Source of the DNA: Erwinia aphidicola
GTDB lineage: Bacteria; Pseudomonadota; Gammaproteobacteria; Enterobacterales; Enterobacteriaceae
NCBI RefSeq assembly: GCF_024169515.1
Contig: NZ_JAMKCQ010000001.1
Coordinates: 2,728,001-2,792,000 of the forward strand
Direction: 5' to 3'
DNA: 64,000 nucleotides
Shown here: positions 11,583 through 21,687 of the stretch, in pieces
Numbering within the stretch: the first letter of the stretch is position 1
Layout of the letters: every line of letters begins with the position of its first letter
Position numbers and translations under genes: made by a program
Notes under the pieces: generated by a model
Databases searched by the model: none
What the model was told of the DNA's origin: nothing
Seen by the model: the letters and a program-made list of their open reading frames with translations, nothing else

Positions 11583-13733
11583 TTGAATATTATCGCGATC
11601 GTGGGACCGCAAAACGCCTTTTATAAAGATGAACCCATCCGAGAGCTTGACGCCGCATTAAAACTCCAGGGCTTTCAGACCATCTATCCGCACGATGCCA
11701 GCGACCTGCTAAAACTGATTGAGCATAATCCGCGTATCTGCGGCGTGGTGTTCGACTGGGACGAGCACAGCCTCGAACTGTGCAGCGAAATCAACCAGCT
11801 AAATGAATACCTGCCGCTGTATGCCTTTATCAATACTCATTCGACGATGGACGTCAGCATTAACGAAATGCGCATGACCCTGTGGTTCTTCGAGTATGCG
11901 CTGAGCGCCGCCGAAGAGATCTCGCAGCGCATCCGCCACTATACCGATGAATATATCGATACCATTACGCCACCGCTGACCAAAGCGCTATTTACCTATG
12001 TCAAAGAGGGCAAGTACACCTTCTGTACCCCGGGGCATATGGCGGGAACGGCCTTCCAGAAAAGCCCGGTTGGCAGCCTGTTTTATGACTTTTTTGGCGC
12101 GAACACGCTGAAAGCAGATGTCTCTATTTCCGTCACCGAGCTGGGTTCGCTGCTCGATCATACCGGCCCGCATCTTGAGGCTGAGGAGTATGTTGCCCGT
12201 ACCTTCGGCGCGGAGCAGAGCTATATGGTGACAAATGGTACCTCAACGTCGAACAAAATCGTCGGCATGTACGCTGCTCCGGCGGGCAGCACGATGCTGG
12301 TGGATCGCAACTGCCACAAGTCACTGACTCATCTGCTGATGATGAGCGACATTATTCCTATCTGGCTAAAACCGACGCGTAACGCGCTCGGTATCCTCGG
12401 CGGCATCCCTAAACGCGAATTCACCAAAGAGAGTATCGCGCTGAAAGTGGCGCAAACGCCGCACGCCAGCTGGCCGGTGCATGCGGTGATCACTAACTCC
12501 ACCTATGACGGGCTGCTGTACAGCACGCAGTACATTAAAGAGACGCTGGACGTGCCGTCGATCCACTTCGATTCTGCGTGGGTGCCGTACACCAACTTCC
12601 ACCCGATCTATCAGGGGCTGAGCGGCATGAGCGGCGAGCGCACCCCGGGCAAGGTGATCTACGAAACGCAGTCGACGCACAAGCTGCTGGCGGCGTTCTC
12701 GCAGGCTTCGCTGATCCACATTAAAGGCGAGTACGACGAACAGACCTTTAATGAAGCCTACATGATGCACACCACCACCTCGCCAAACTATGCGATTGTC
12801 GCCTCGATAGAGACTGCCGCCGCGATGCTGCGCGGCAATCCCGGCAAGCGCCTGATTAACCGTTCCGTGGAGCGGGCGCTGCATTTCCGCCGCGAAGTAC
12901 AGCGCCTGCGTGAAGAGTCGGACGGATGGTTCTTTGATATCTGGCAGCCGGAAGGGGTTGATGAACCGGAGTGCTGGCCTATTCAGCCCGGTGAAGAGGA
13001 GTGGCACGGCTTCCGCGATGCTGATGCCGACCATATGTACCTCGACCCGATCAAGGTGACGATCCTGACGCCGGGTATGAGCGAGCTGGGCGAGATGGCG
13101 GAACAGGGGATCCCGGCGGCGCTGGTGGCGAAGTTCCTCGATGAGCGCGGCGTGGTGGTGGAGAAAACCGGGCCGTACAATCTGCTGTTCCTGTTCAGCA
13201 TCGGCATTGATAAAACCAAGGCGATGAGCGTACTGCGCGGGCTGACCGAGTTCAAACGCGCGTACGATCTCAACCTGCGGGTGAAGAATATGCTGCCGGA
13301 TCTGTATGCTGAGGATCCGGACTTCTACCGTCATACGCGCATTCAGGATCTGGCGCAGGGGATCCATAGCCTGATCCGCCAGCACGATCTGCCGCGCCTG
13401 ATGCTGCAGGCCTTTGCCACGCTGCCGGAGATGAAGCTGACGCCGCATCAGGCTTTCCAGCAGCAGGTGAAGGGCAATGTTGAGACCGTGCCGCTGAGCG
13501 AAATGGTCGGGCGCATCTCGGCCAATATGATCCTGCCTTACCCGCCGGGCGTGCCTGTGGTAATGCCAGGGGAGGTGATTACCGAACAGAGCCGGGCGGT
13601 GCTCGATTTCCTGCTGATGCTCTGTACCATTGGGCAGCACTATCCGGGCTTTGAAACCGATATTCACGGCGCGACGCTGACCGACGAGGGGCAGTATCTG
13701 GTGCGGGTGCTGAAAGCGGATGCCATGCTCTGA
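11583..13733 (+). CDS. ldcC: Constitutive-type lysine decarboxylase
   Basis: PLP-dependent decarboxylase converting lysine to cadaverine and CO2. It has 716 residues, close to E. coli LdcC (713), with high identity along the length. Layout: an N-terminal response-regulator-like wing domain (1-~130), the aspartate-aminotransferase-fold core with the PLP lysine K367 in QSTHKLLAA, and a C-terminal domain. The start is TTG at 11583, preceded by AGGAG, and gives MNIIAIVGP as in homologues. Position downstream of accA matches ldcC rather than cadA, which normally sits with cadB. Cadaverine may serve polyamine supply or mild acid stress. Confidence 0.95.
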   Translation: MNIIAIVGPQNAFYKDEPIRELDAALKLQGFQTIYPHDASDLLKLIEHNPRICGVVFDWDEHSLELCSEINQLNEYLPLYAFINTHSTMDVSINEMRMTLWFFEYALSAAEEISQRIRHYTDEYIDTITPPLTKALFTYVKEGKYTFCTPGHMAGTAFQKSPVGSLFYDFFGANTLKADVSISVTELGSLLDHTGPHLEAEEYVARTFGAEQSYMVTNGTSTSNKIVGMYAAPAGSTMLVDRNCHKSLTHLLMMSDIIPIWLKPTRNALGILGGIPKREFTKESIALKVAQTPHASWPVHAVITNSTYDGLLYSTQYIKETLDVPSIHFDSAWVPYTNFHPIYQGLSGMSGERTPGKVIYETQSTHKLLAAFSQASLIHIKGEYDEQTFNEAYMMHTTTSPNYAIVASIETAAAMLRGNPGKRLINRSVERALHFRREVQRLREESDGWFFDIWQPEGVDEPECWPIQPGEEEWHGFRDADADHMYLDPIKVTILTPGMSELGEMAEQGIPAALVAKFLDERGVVVEKTGPYNLLFLFSIGIDKTKAMSVLRGLTEFKRAYDLNLRVKNMLPDLYAEDPDFYRHTRIQDLAQGIHSLIRQHDLPRLMLQAFATLPEMKLTPHQAFQQQVKGNVETVPLSEMVGRISANMILPYPPGVPVVMPGEVITEQSRAVLDFLLMLCTIGQHYPGFETDIHGATLTDEGQYLVRVLKADAML

Positions 13734-13813
13734 TAGCGCTTTCCAGAATCATGCCATTGCGCTATCGAAGGGGGCCGGATAACGTGACGGAGAAGTGTTT
13801 AACAGGAGCAGGT

Positions 13814-14209
13814 ATGTCAGGTTTACAGTTAAAAAAAGTGCACCACATCGCGATTATTGCGCGGGATTATCCGGCCAGCCGCGATTTTTACTGCAATATC
13901 CTCGGTTTTACCCTGATGGAAGAAGTCTACCGTGAGGCGCGTGATTCGTGGAAAGGGGATCTGGCGCTGAACGGTGACTATACGATTGAGCTGTTCTCTT
14001 TCCCGCAGCCACCCGCGCGCCCGACGCAGCCGGAAGCCTGTGGTCTGCGCCATCTGGCCTTCAGCGTCGATGATATTGACGCCGCGAAGCAGCAGCTGGA
14101 AACCCACGGCGTGCGCTGTGAGGAGATCCGCATCGACCCCCTGACCGGTAAGCGTTTTACCTTCTTTAACGATCCGGATGGGTTGCCGCTGGAACTCTAC
14201 CAGGCTTAA
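13814..14209 (+). CDS. yaeR: VOC (glyoxalase/bleomycin-resistance fold) family protein YaeR
   Basis: 131 residues, starting at the ATG at 13814 with AGGAGCAGGT upstream; upstream in-frame codons have no ribosome site. It is near-identical in layout to E. coli YaeR, the neighbour of ldcC and tilS there. Two beta-alpha-beta-beta-beta modules are visible. Candidate metal ligands of the VOC fold are the His of VHHIAII, the His of LRHLAFSVDD and the Glu of LPLELYQ. The substrate is not established for this family member. Confidence 0.9.
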   Translation: MSGLQLKKVHHIAIIARDYPASRDFYCNILGFTLMEEVYREARDSWKGDLALNGDYTIELFSFPQPPARPTQPEACGLRHLAFSVDDIDAAKQQLETHGVRCEEIRIDPLTGKRFTFFNDPDGLPLELYQA

Positions 14210-14216
14210 AATAGCC

Positions 14217-14272
14217 GTCATTCTTGAAGCCGCAGCTGCGTGAGCTGCGTGCATTCACCCCGGTCATATTCG
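14217..14272 (+). repeat. Partial ERIC-type repeat upstream of tilS
   Basis: CGTCATTCTTGAAG, then GCTGCGTG and CATTCACCCCGGTCA, resembles the outer half of the enterobacterial ERIC consensus (CGTCATACTTCAAG, then CTCACCCCAGTCAC). The central palindrome and the other arm are missing. Recognition is from memory of the consensus, without alignment. Confidence 0.55.
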
Positions 14273-14307
14273 GCAATTTAAGCCTTTTCATTATTGCAGG
14301 AACGCCC

Positions 14308-15609
14308 ATGTCTGCCATCGCCCATCTTGAACGCGCACTTGCGTCACAGCCTGCTGTGCTGCTGGCCTACAGTGGTGGGTTGGATTCCAGCGTGCTGCTG
14401 CATCAGCTGGTACTGCTGAGAAACCAGCGGCCGGAGCTGCAGCTGCGGGCGGTTCATATCCATCACGGGCTGAATCCGCTGGCGGATAGCTGGGTGGCAC
14501 ACTGTGAGCAGCAGTGCGCGCAGTGGCAGGTGCCGCTTGAGGTGGTGAGAGTGCAGATTGATGCGCGCGCAGGCGGGATCGAAGCCGCGGCCCGCACCGC
14601 GCGCTACGACGCGTTCAGCCAGCTGCTGCTGCCGGACGAGGCGCTGCTGACCGCCCAGCACCTTGATGACCAAAGTGAAACGGTGCTGCTGGCCCTGAAG
14701 CGCGGTAGCGGCCCGGCGGGTCTGGCCGCGATGCCCCAGCAGCACTGGTTGGGGCAACATCGCCATCTGCGGCCGCTGCTGGCAGTAAGCCGCAGCCAGC
14801 TGGAAGCGTGGGCGCAGCATCACCAGCTGTCATGGATTGAGGATGACAGCAATCAGGACCCGCGCTATGACCGCAACTTCCTGCGTTTAAAGGTGCTGCC
14901 GTTACTCAATGACCGCTGGCCGCATTTTACCAGCGCCGTGGCACGCAGCGCCGCGCTGTGCGGCGAGCAGGAGCAGCTGCTTGACGAGCTGCTGGCCGAA
15001 TCGCTGGCCCTGCTGGTGGACGAGCAGGGGGCATTGTCGATTGCGCCGCTGCTGGAGATGAGCGATGCACGGCGGGCAGCGCTGCTGCGGCGCTGGATCG
15101 CCACTCATCATGCCAGCATGCCGTCGCGCGAGGCATTACAGCGGCTCTGGCAGGAAGTGGCATGCAGCCGTGAGGATGCAGAGCCGCGCCTGCGGATGGG
15201 CAGCCATCAAATCCGCCGCTTCCGCGATCGCCTCTACTGGCTACCGCTTTACCCGCCGCTGCGTGAGATCCGCCTGAACTGGCCGCCACCGTGGCAGCCA
15301 TTAGCGCTGCCCGACGGGCTGGGCCAGCTGCAGCTGGGGGCGCATGGCATTGCGCTGCGTGCGCCGCAGCCCGCTGAAGCGGTCACTATTCGTTTTCAGG
15401 CGCAGGGGGCTTTTCACATCCAGGGGCGTGCAGGCAGCCGCCCGCTGAAAAAGCTGTGGCAGGAGCTGGCCGTTGCGCCCTGGCTGCGTGAGCGCACCCC
15501 GTTACTTTTTTATGGCGATCGTTTGATTGCCGCCATTGGCGTGTTTGTCACCCGCGAGGGCGCGCCGCTGGAAAATGAAGCCTGCTGGCATCTGCACTGG
15601 TGCCGCTAA
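14308..15609 (+). CDS. tilS: tRNA(Ile)-lysidine synthetase
   Basis: Modifies C34 of the CAU anticodon tRNA-Ile to lysidine using lysine and ATP, converting AUG to AUA decoding; an essential function. The ATG at 14308 has GCAGGAA upstream and gives 433 residues. The N-type ATP pyrophosphatase motif SGGLDSS spans residues 22-28. The tRNA-recognition motif region ([17 protein letters not shown]) is about residues 175-195, followed by the helical central and C-terminal TilS domains. Note the high Gln/Leu/Arg content typical of the family. Confidence 0.96.
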   Translation: MSAIAHLERALASQPAVLLAYSGGLDSSVLLHQLVLLRNQRPELQLRAVHIHHGLNPLADSWVAHCEQQCAQWQVPLEVVRVQIDARAGGIEAAARTARYDAFSQLLLPDEALLTAQHLDDQSETVLLALKRGSGPAGLAAMPQQHWLGQHRHLRPLLAVSRSQLEAWAQHHQLSWIEDDSNQDPRYDRNFLRLKVLPLLNDRWPHFTSAVARSAALCGEQEQLLDELLAESLALLVDEQGALSIAPLLEMSDARRAALLRRWIATHHASMPSREALQRLWQEVACSREDAEPRLRMGSHQIRRFRDRLYWLPLYPPLREIRLNWPPPWQPLALPDGLGQLQLGAHGIALRAPQPAEAVTIRFQAQGAFHIQGRAGSRPLKKLWQELAVAPWLRERTPLLFYGDRLIAAIGVFVTREGAPLENEACWHLHWCR

Positions 15610-15631
15610 AATAACTGACTGGAGATCAATG

Positions 15632-15943
15632 ATGAGTACCCGACTTTTGGCGCTGATGCTGCTGGCGTGCAGCCTGCCTGCGCTCGGCGCGGGCAACAGC
15701 AGCGCCGGGCAGGAGAAATCAGCCCGCTGCATGGCGTGCCACGGCGCCGACGGCAAAGCGGCTGCGCCAGTCTATCCCAACCTTGCCGGGCAGCATGAGG
15801 CGTATCTTGAACAGGCTTTACAGGCGTACAAAAGCGGTGCGCGCAGCGGCGGGCAGGCGGAAGTCATGAAGGCCTTCGTTGCCGGGCTAAGCGATAAGGA
15901 TATAGCCGATCTGGCGGCGTATTACGCGGGTTTGAAACCTTAG
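15632..15943 (+). CDS. Small periplasmic class I cytochrome c
   Basis: 103 residues, starting at the ATG at 15632 (GGAG 7 bases upstream; the adjacent ATG at 15629 is an alternative). Residues 1-20 are a signal peptide (LLALMLLACSLPALGA). One haem-binding CxxCH site is seen, C33-M-A-C36-H37. M79 in QAEVMKAF is the likely distal axial ligand. The fold resembles cytochrome c-553/c5-type electron carriers. E. coli has no such gene between tilS and rof, so it is lineage specific. Its redox partner cannot be told from context. It requires the Ccm maturation system, not seen here. Confidence 0.88.
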   Translation: MSTRLLALMLLACSLPALGAGNSSAGQEKSARCMACHGADGKAAAPVYPNLAGQHEAYLEQALQAYKSGARSGGQAEVMKAFVAGLSDKDIADLAAYYAGLKP

Positions 15944-15985
15944 GATGAAGAGGCGGATCGTCGATCCGCCAGGCTAAAACGGGGC

Positions 15986-16249
15986 TTAATCGGACTCGCT
16001 GACCTTTACAGTACCCAGGTCAGGGTGGCTAAAGGTGTCGATATGGTCGAGGCGCAGCTGGCGCTCCTCGCCATTGATCTCAATGCTGAGGTATTCAACG
16101 TTTTTGCGCGACACCATATCTTTAGCTTTGGCCGTCAGCTGTTCGCCATTTTTCAGCGTCAGCGACAGGGGCCAGCTGTTCTGGCAGGCGAGTTCCAGAT
16201 TGTCGTAGTCATCACAGTTGATCGGTTTATACGCTTCGTTCGTCAACAT
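15986..16249 (-). CDS. rof: Rof, inhibitor of transcription terminator Rho
   Basis: 87 residues; Sm-like fold protein that binds the primary RNA site of Rho and blocks termination. The diagnostic [15 protein letters not shown] and [12 protein letters not shown] segments match E. coli Rof (YaeO). Its start codon lies inside the end of yaeP (23-base overlap), so the two are co-translated on the minus strand, convergent with the cytochrome c gene. Confidence 0.95.
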   Translation of the reverse strand: MLTNEAYKPINCDDYDNLELACQNSWPLSLTLKNGEQLTAKAKDMVSRKNVEYLSIEINGEERQLRLDHIDTFSHPDLGTVKVSESD

Positions 16250-16436
16250 AGTCGCTCACCAATAAGTTTGCGGCAGCAAAGGCTGCCTGTTCCCTGATGG
16301 AAGAGTGTAGCTCAGGATTACCCGCTACCTCATCAAGTGCTTTCAACACGCACGCTAATGCGTCCGGCACGTATCCCAGATCGCCACTGCCTATCTCGGC
16401 ATATTTTTGGCGAACTAACTCACAATACTTTGGCAC
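16227..16436 (-). CDS. yaeP: YaeP, UPF0253 family
   Basis: 69 residues by the GTG at 16436, which has a perfect AAGGAGG five bases upstream and gives [19 protein letters not shown], aligning end to end with the 66-residue E. coli YaeP. The GTG two codons upstream (16442) overlaps the ribosome site and is rejected. No function is established for the family. It is small and helical, and its operon partner is rof. Confidence 0.9.
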   Translation of the reverse strand: MPKYCELVRQKYAEIGSGDLGYVPDALACVLKALDEVAGNPELHSSIREQAAFAAANLLVSDYVDERSV

Positions 16437-16568
16437 ATGCACCTCCTTCAGAGTTTTCTCTGGCGATTATCCGACTATAGCACAGCCATTTATCGGAAAT
16501 CAGCCCGCAAGCGGGTGATTTGCTCACTCATCAGGTTACAATAGGCGCGAATTGAAATAAGGAACCTC

Positions 16569-17123
16569 ATGGCACTTAAAGCTACGATTTATAAAGCTAC
16601 CGTCAATGTCGCCGACATGGACCGTAACGTGTTTATCGACAACACGCTGACGCTGGCACGTCACCCTTCGGAAACGGAAGAGCGGCTGATGCTGCGCCTG
16701 CTGGCATGGCTGGTTCATGCCAACGAACGCCTGACCTTCACCCGCGGCCTGAGCGCGGAAGATGAGCCGGAAATCTGGCAGCTGAACGACCATAACGGCA
16801 TTGATGTTTGGGTCGATCTCGGCCTGCCGGAAGAGCGCCGAATCAAAAAGGCCTGTAGCCGCTCGCAGCACGTCTGGCTGTATACCTACAACGGGCGCGC
16901 CGCTCAGCCGTGGTGGCAGCAGAACCAGAATAAGTTGACCCAGCATGATAACCTGACCATTCGTTATATCAGCGACGAGCAGCTCAGCGCCCTGGTGCAG
17001 CTGGCCTCGCGTTCGATGACGCTGCAGGCCACTATTCAGGATGGCACTATCTGGTTGTCAGATAACAGTCATCATCTGGAAATTCAGTTCGAGCAGTGGC
17101 TGGATGCCGGAAAGCGCACATGA
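16569..17123 (+). CDS. yaeQ: YaeQ, PD-(D/E)XK nuclease-like protein
   Basis: 184 residues, starting [20 protein letters not shown] as in E. coli YaeQ (181). The family has a PD-(D/E)XK nuclease-like fold. Its biological role is not settled; early work linked it to suppression of RfaH loss. It overlaps arfB by 4 bases (ATGA), so it is translationally coupled to the ribosome-rescue gene. Confidence 0.93.
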   Translation: MALKATIYKATVNVADMDRNVFIDNTLTLARHPSETEERLMLRLLAWLVHANERLTFTRGLSAEDEPEIWQLNDHNGIDVWVDLGLPEERRIKKACSRSQHVWLYTYNGRAAQPWWQQNQNKLTQHDNLTIRYISDEQLSALVQLASRSMTLQATIQDGTIWLSDNSHHLEIQFEQWLDAGKRT

Positions 17124-17536
17124 TTGTTTTATCACGTAACGTCACTATTCCGGATGCCGAAATCGAGATCACCGCGATCAGAGCGCAGGGCAACGGTGGC
17201 CAGAACGTGAATAAGAGTTCGACGGCGATCCACCTGCGCTTCGATATTCGCTCTTCCAGCCTGCCTGAGTTTTATCAGCAGCGTATGCTGGCGGTTAGCC
17301 ACCATCTGATCACCCCGGAAGGGGTGGTGATTATTAAGGCCCAGGAGTATCGCAGCCAGGAGATGAATCGTGAAGCCGCGCTGAAAAGGCTGGAAAATCT
17401 GATTGTTGAACTCACCGTGGTGGAGAAGACCCGCCGGGCAACGCGCCCGACGATGGCGTCCAAAAAACGTCGGCTGGAAGGTAAAGCGCGCAAAGCTTCG
17501 ACCAAATCGCTGCGCGGCAAAGTGCGCGGCGACTGA
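17120..17536 (+). CDS. arfB: ArfB (YaeJ), peptidyl-tRNA hydrolase for ribosome rescue
   Basis: Releases peptides from ribosomes stalled on non-stop mRNA. It has 138 residues starting at the ATG at 17120 ([12 protein letters not shown]), coupled to the yaeQ stop. The catalytic GGQ motif is at residues 26-28 ([10 protein letters not shown]). A basic C-terminal tail ([20 protein letters not shown]) is the part that enters the mRNA channel. In E. coli nlpE follows; here that gene is absent from this site. Confidence 0.96.
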   Translation: MIVLSRNVTIPDAEIEITAIRAQGNGGQNVNKSSTAIHLRFDIRSSSLPEFYQQRMLAVSHHLITPEGVVIIKAQEYRSQEMNREAALKRLENLIVELTVVEKTRRATRPTMASKKRRLEGKARKASTKSLRGKVRGD

Positions 17537-17954
17537 GTTGTTTATTTTTTTGCCGCAGCGACGCTGAAAGCTGCTGTTCTCAATCATCTGACGGCGAATA
17601 ACCGCAAGTTACTGTCAATGCCGGAACGGTATTCCGCCAATAATACCGGGTGATTTAAAAGGTCTTATCTGCAATTAACTCAAATTAATCTCTTCCGTTG
17701 CAGAGTATTCCCCGTTCTGCAACTGCACTGTTTTCCTGCGCCAGGTAAATAATCCTAAAGCAACGTTAACCTCTTGTTGCACCTGTTAAAATATTGTCTT
17801 ATGGTCGTGTTGACTCCCCTAAGTTTTAATATAGCTGACGCATGACCAGAGAAGGATCTCACGCCATTTTTCATTCTGCAGAGAGATCTCTCTTTCGCTA
17901 TTGCCTGATATAAGCAGCTTTTTCTTTTAACACACAAATTGCGAGTTTAATATC
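17537..17954. other. 418-base gap between arfB and the M48 protease
   Basis: AT-rich stretch without a credible gene. E. coli has nlpE and yaeF at this locus; I see no recognisable remnant of either on both strands. A promoter for the downstream protease must lie here, but the candidate hexamers I see (e.g. TTGACT at 17813 with TAATAT 11 bases on) have wrong spacing. Confidence 0.4.
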
Positions 17955-19811
17955 TTGAACGAATTAACGGCATTGAAAAAAGGATATACCCGGGTATTCC
18001 TCTGGCTTTTAGTCACGCTTTTTCTCATCCCCACTATTACGCTGCTGTTTGCCGAATATGGCACGCGTCAACTGGATCAGGAATACAGTGCGCTCTTTAT
18101 TGATGATGCACGTGGTCAGGGCCAGGACGTCAATAAACTCACCACTTTCCTGCAACAGAACCCGCCGTCCAGCGCGTGTGGCCCAGTGCCGGATGATCTG
18201 CTCGACTATAAGAGTGCCGTCTGTGCGGAGAAATCAGAGCTGTGGCAGTTCTGGATGATCGATAAAGTGGCCTTCTGGACGCTGGTGGGCGGCGTCGTCA
18301 TGCTGGGCATGATTGTGCTGTTCAGCATGCTGGCATTTAAAAGTCGTCAGGGTCAGTTGCAAAGCCTGACGCTGGCACGTCCGTTCCTGATGCTGGCGAG
18401 TGCGCTGGAAGTGCTGGTTCAGGGGGGAATGCTGGTCTGGCTCTCCTTCTGGGGAACGGCATTCTTTACCCAAACCTATTATCCGAAGCTGGTGATGGCG
18501 ATGGGGCTGCTGGTGCTGGTTGCGATGTACTATATGATCAGGGGCATCTTCAAAAAGCTGCCGCCGGAAGAGGATGTTGAAGGCGATGTGGTGACGCGTG
18601 AGGCAGCGCCGGCTCTGTGGGCGCGCATTGATACGCTGGCCTCGCAGGTCGGAACGGCACCACCGGACCATATTATTGCCGGTATCGATACCAACTTTTA
18701 TGTGACCGAAGCACCTTTGAGCCTCGAAGGAGAGGCCCTTGACGGCCGCAAGCTGTATGTCAGCATCCCGTTGCTGCGCCAGTTGACTACCGCGCAGGCT
18801 GATGGCGTCATGGTGCATGAGTTAACCCATCTGCATGCAGGCGATACGGCATCAGGTGCCTTACTGGGGCCGAAGCTCCATCGTTTTGATCAGTACCTCC
18901 ATCTGATGAGAAAAGATATCTCTACGGTGATGGTCTATTATCCCCTTTGCCTCTATCGCATGCTGTTTGAACTGGCGTGGCAGCGCAACAGCCGCCAGCG
19001 TGAATTCGTTGCCGACCGTAATGCCGCCAGCCTGATTGCCCCTGCGGCGATTGTCGAATCCCTGATTAAAATCTCTGCTTATGCCAGCTATCGCAGCGAA
19101 GTTGAGCAGACCCTGTTTGATAATAAAACCCTGCATCAGAATGAACTGGGTATCAGCAAAGCGATTGCTCAGGGCCTGCCACAGCACGTCAGTTCACCGG
19201 ACTTTATCAGCATGATGCGTGAACAGAATGTGCCGCACCCGTTTGATTCACACCCACCGCTGGCAGACCGTATGCGCAACGTCGGCTATACGGTGGATGA
19301 AACCGGCTACGCCGCGATCGCGGCGCAATTACCGACGGAGAGTTGGGTTGACCTGATGCCGGTAGCGGCAGAGATTGAGCAACATCTGTGGCAGAAATAT
19401 GAGCGTGACTTCTCTTCCGCCCATGAAGTCAGCCTGGCATGGCGTTATTTGCCTGAGGGAGAGGAAGAGACGGCGCTGGTACTGAAGCATTTCCCGCCGG
19501 TTGCCTGGACGCTGAAAGATGGTAGCCAGATTGAGATCGCGTATCAGGGGATTGTAAAGCCACTGACCGCCGAGTTGTTGCCGTGGGATAACATCAAAAA
19601 TATCAATGTGATTCGCCGCTTTGGCACTGACGTGCTGTACCTGCAACACGTTCAGCCTACTTCAGCGGGTAAAAAACGCAGTGAGATCCGTCTGCCTGGC
19701 CTGAAGAAGGATATTGAGGTGTTTAAATACACCCTGAGTCACTACTGGCAGCGCCATCAGACGATGCGGGCGCTACAGGAGCAAGACCAGGCTCTGACAG
19801 CGCTCAGCTAA
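17955..19811 (+). CDS. M48-family membrane zinc metalloprotease
   Basis: 618 residues. Four hydrophobic segments are visible (about 13-33, 106-128, 142-170, 176-196), then a cytoplasmic-type catalytic domain with HELTHLH (H288, E289, H292). E350 in RQREFVADR is the likely third zinc ligand, as in HtpX/Ste24-type enzymes. A ~150-residue C-terminal extension after the protease domain is unassigned. The start is TTG at 17955 with a weak ribosome site; the next TTG six codons on is possible. It replaces nlpE-yaeF at this locus. Substrates are unknown; HtpX-like membrane protein quality control is the nearest known role (inference). A terminator follows directly. Confidence 0.85.
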   Translation: MNELTALKKGYTRVFLWLLVTLFLIPTITLLFAEYGTRQLDQEYSALFIDDARGQGQDVNKLTTFLQQNPPSSACGPVPDDLLDYKSAVCAEKSELWQFWMIDKVAFWTLVGGVVMLGMIVLFSMLAFKSRQGQLQSLTLARPFLMLASALEVLVQGGMLVWLSFWGTAFFTQTYYPKLVMAMGLLVLVAMYYMIRGIFKKLPPEEDVEGDVVTREAAPALWARIDTLASQVGTAPPDHIIAGIDTNFYVTEAPLSLEGEALDGRKLYVSIPLLRQLTTAQADGVMVHELTHLHAGDTASGALLGPKLHRFDQYLHLMRKDISTVMVYYPLCLYRMLFELAWQRNSRQREFVADRNAASLIAPAAIVESLIKISAYASYRSEVEQTLFDNKTLHQNELGISKAIAQGLPQHVSSPDFISMMREQNVPHPFDSHPPLADRMRNVGYTVDETGYAAIAAQLPTESWVDLMPVAAEIEQHLWQKYERDFSSAHEVSLAWRYLPEGEEETALVLKHFPPVAWTLKDGSQIEIAYQGIVKPLTAELLPWDNIKNINVIRRFGTDVLYLQHVQPTSAGKKRSEIRLPGLKKDIEVFKYTLSHYWQRHQTMRALQEQDQALTALS

Positions 19812-19815
19812 AAAG

Positions 19816-19845
19816 AAAAAGCCACCGCATGCGGTGGCTTTTTTA
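19816..19845. terminator. Bidirectional terminator between the M48 protease and proS
   Basis: GCCACCG/CGGTGGC stem with CATG loop at 19821-19838, flanked by A-rich sequence on the left and TTTTTT on the right. It can terminate the protease gene on the plus strand and proS on the minus strand. Confidence 0.85.
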
Positions 19846-19876
19846 TCTCTGAACGTGTGGCTCAGCGGGGGGAATC

Positions 19877-21595
19877 TTAAACCGCCAGCTCGCTCACCAG
19901 GAAATCAACGATTTCATTGGTTTTGATCATACGCTTCTCACCTTCACGGCGTGATTTGTATTCCACTTCTTCGCTGTCGAGATTACGGTCGCCGATGACG
20001 ATGGTGTGCGGCACGCCGATCAGTTCCATATCGGCAAACATCACGCCCGGACGCTCTTTGCGGTCATCCAGAATCACATCAATGCCTTTGGCACGCAGCG
20101 TGCTGTACAGCTCTTCCGCCAGCTCTTTGACGCGGAACGACTTCTGCATGTTCATTGGCAGGATAGCCACCTGGAAAGGTGCCAGCGCCGGGGACCAGAT
20201 GATGCCGCGCTCATCGTGATTCTGCTCAATGGCAGCGGCCACGATGCGGGTAATACCAATACCGTAGCAGCCCATGGTCATAATCTGGTTACGGCCATCT
20301 TCACCCTGTACCGAGGCTTTCATCGCTTCGGAATACTTCGTCCCGAGCTGGAAGATATGGCCCACTTCGATGCCGCGTTTGATCAGCAGCGTGCCTTTTC
20401 CGTCCGGGCTGGCATCGCCTTCAACCACGTTACGCAGATCGGCCACGCGTGGTAATGGCAGGTCGCGTTCCCAGTTGATGCCTTTCAGGTGCTGACCGTC
20501 AATATTGGCACCCGCGCTGAAGTCGCTCATTGCCGCAACGGTACGGTCCGCAACGATCGGCATATTCAGACCGACCGGGCCGAGTGAACCTGGACCTGCA
20601 TTGACCAGCGCACGGATCTCTTCTTCCGTGGCGAAAGTCAGCGGCGCGTCAACGATATCAATCTTCTCAGCTTTAATTTCATTCAGCTCGTGGTCGCCGC
20701 GCAGCAGCAGGGCAACCAGCGTATGGCCGCTCTCTTTGGTGGCTTTTACCATCAGCGTTTTCACGGTTTTTTCGATCGGCAGATTAAACTGCTCAACCAG
20801 CTCAGCGATGGTTTTGGCGTTCGGCGTAGCGAACTGCGTCATCTCCTGAGTCGCAGCAGCGCGGCCAGCAGCAGGAGCAACGGCCTCCGCTTTTTCCATA
20901 TTTGCCGCGTAGTCTGACTCGGTAGAGAACACCACATCATCCTCACCGCTCTGTGCCAGCACCTGGAACTCGTGAGAAGCGCTGCCGCCGATCGAACCGG
21001 TGTCGGCATCCACCGCACGGAAATTCAGACCCATGCGGGTGAAGATCTGGCTGTAGGCGCGATACATGGCGTCGTAGGTTTCCTGCAGCGACTCCTGGGT
21101 CGTGTGGAACGAGTAGGCATCCTTCATGATGAATTCACGTGAACGCATCACGCCAAAGCGCGGGCGCACTTCATCACGGAATTTAGTCTGGATCTGGAAC
21201 AGGTTCAGCGGCAGCTGCTTATAAGAGCTCAGCTCGTTGCGGATCAGGTCGGTGATCACCTCTTCGTGCGTTGGGCCGAGAACAAACGGACGCTCGCCAC
21301 GATCAACAAAACGCAGCAGTTCCGGGCCGTACTGCTCCCAGCGTCCACTCTCCTGCCACAAATCCGCTGGCTGCACCACCGGCATGGAAATCTCAATCGC
21401 ACCGGCGTTATTCATCTCTTCGCGCACGATATTTTCGACTTTTTTCAGCACGCGCAAACCCGTCGGCAGCCAGGTATACAGGCCGGAAGCCAGTTTACGG
21501 ATCATCCCGGCGCGCAGCATCAGCTGGTGGCTGATCACTTCAGCGTCGGCAGGTGTCTCCTTAAGTGTGGAGAGCAGATATTGAGTAGTACGCAT
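19877..21595 (-). CDS. proS: Prolyl-tRNA synthetase
   Basis: Class IIa aminoacyl-tRNA synthetase, 572 residues as in E. coli. Motif 2 region ([20 protein letters not shown]) and motif 3 ([10 protein letters not shown]) are present. The YbaK-like editing insertion lies about residues 225-405, including the [11 protein letters not shown] region that clears mischarged Ala-tRNA-Pro. The anticodon-binding domain is C-terminal. It is transcribed on the minus strand, separate from trmO-rcsF. Confidence 0.98.
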   Translation of the reverse strand: MRTTQYLLSTLKETPADAEVISHQLMLRAGMIRKLASGLYTWLPTGLRVLKKVENIVREEMNNAGAIEISMPVVQPADLWQESGRWEQYGPELLRFVDRGERPFVLGPTHEEVITDLIRNELSSYKQLPLNLFQIQTKFRDEVRPRFGVMRSREFIMKDAYSFHTTQESLQETYDAMYRAYSQIFTRMGLNFRAVDADTGSIGGSASHEFQVLAQSGEDDVVFSTESDYAANMEKAEAVAPAAGRAAATQEMTQFATPNAKTIAELVEQFNLPIEKTVKTLMVKATKESGHTLVALLLRGDHELNEIKAEKIDIVDAPLTFATEEEIRALVNAGPGSLGPVGLNMPIVADRTVAAMSDFSAGANIDGQHLKGINWERDLPLPRVADLRNVVEGDASPDGKGTLLIKRGIEVGHIFQLGTKYSEAMKASVQGEDGRNQIMTMGCYGIGITRIVAAAIEQNHDERGIIWSPALAPFQVAILPMNMQKSFRVKELAEELYSTLRAKGIDVILDDRKERPGVMFADMELIGVPHTIVIGDRNLDSEEVEYKSRREGEKRMIKTNEIVDFLVSELAV

Positions 21596-21687
21596 GAGTT
21601 ACGATTCCATATGAACGCAGAGAGCCAAAAAAAACGTGGACGCTAGTGTACCAGCGTGACAGGTGACTCAAAAGATGCCGGAAGAAA

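Noticed and set aside
12366..13667. 433-codon minus-strand frame over ldcC
   Set aside because: Antisense shadow of a highly conserved, high-GC coding frame; no start signal or known protein motifs.
17813..17840. TTGACT ... TAATAT promoter for the M48 protease
   Set aside because: Only 11 bases separate the hexamers, too short for sigma-70.
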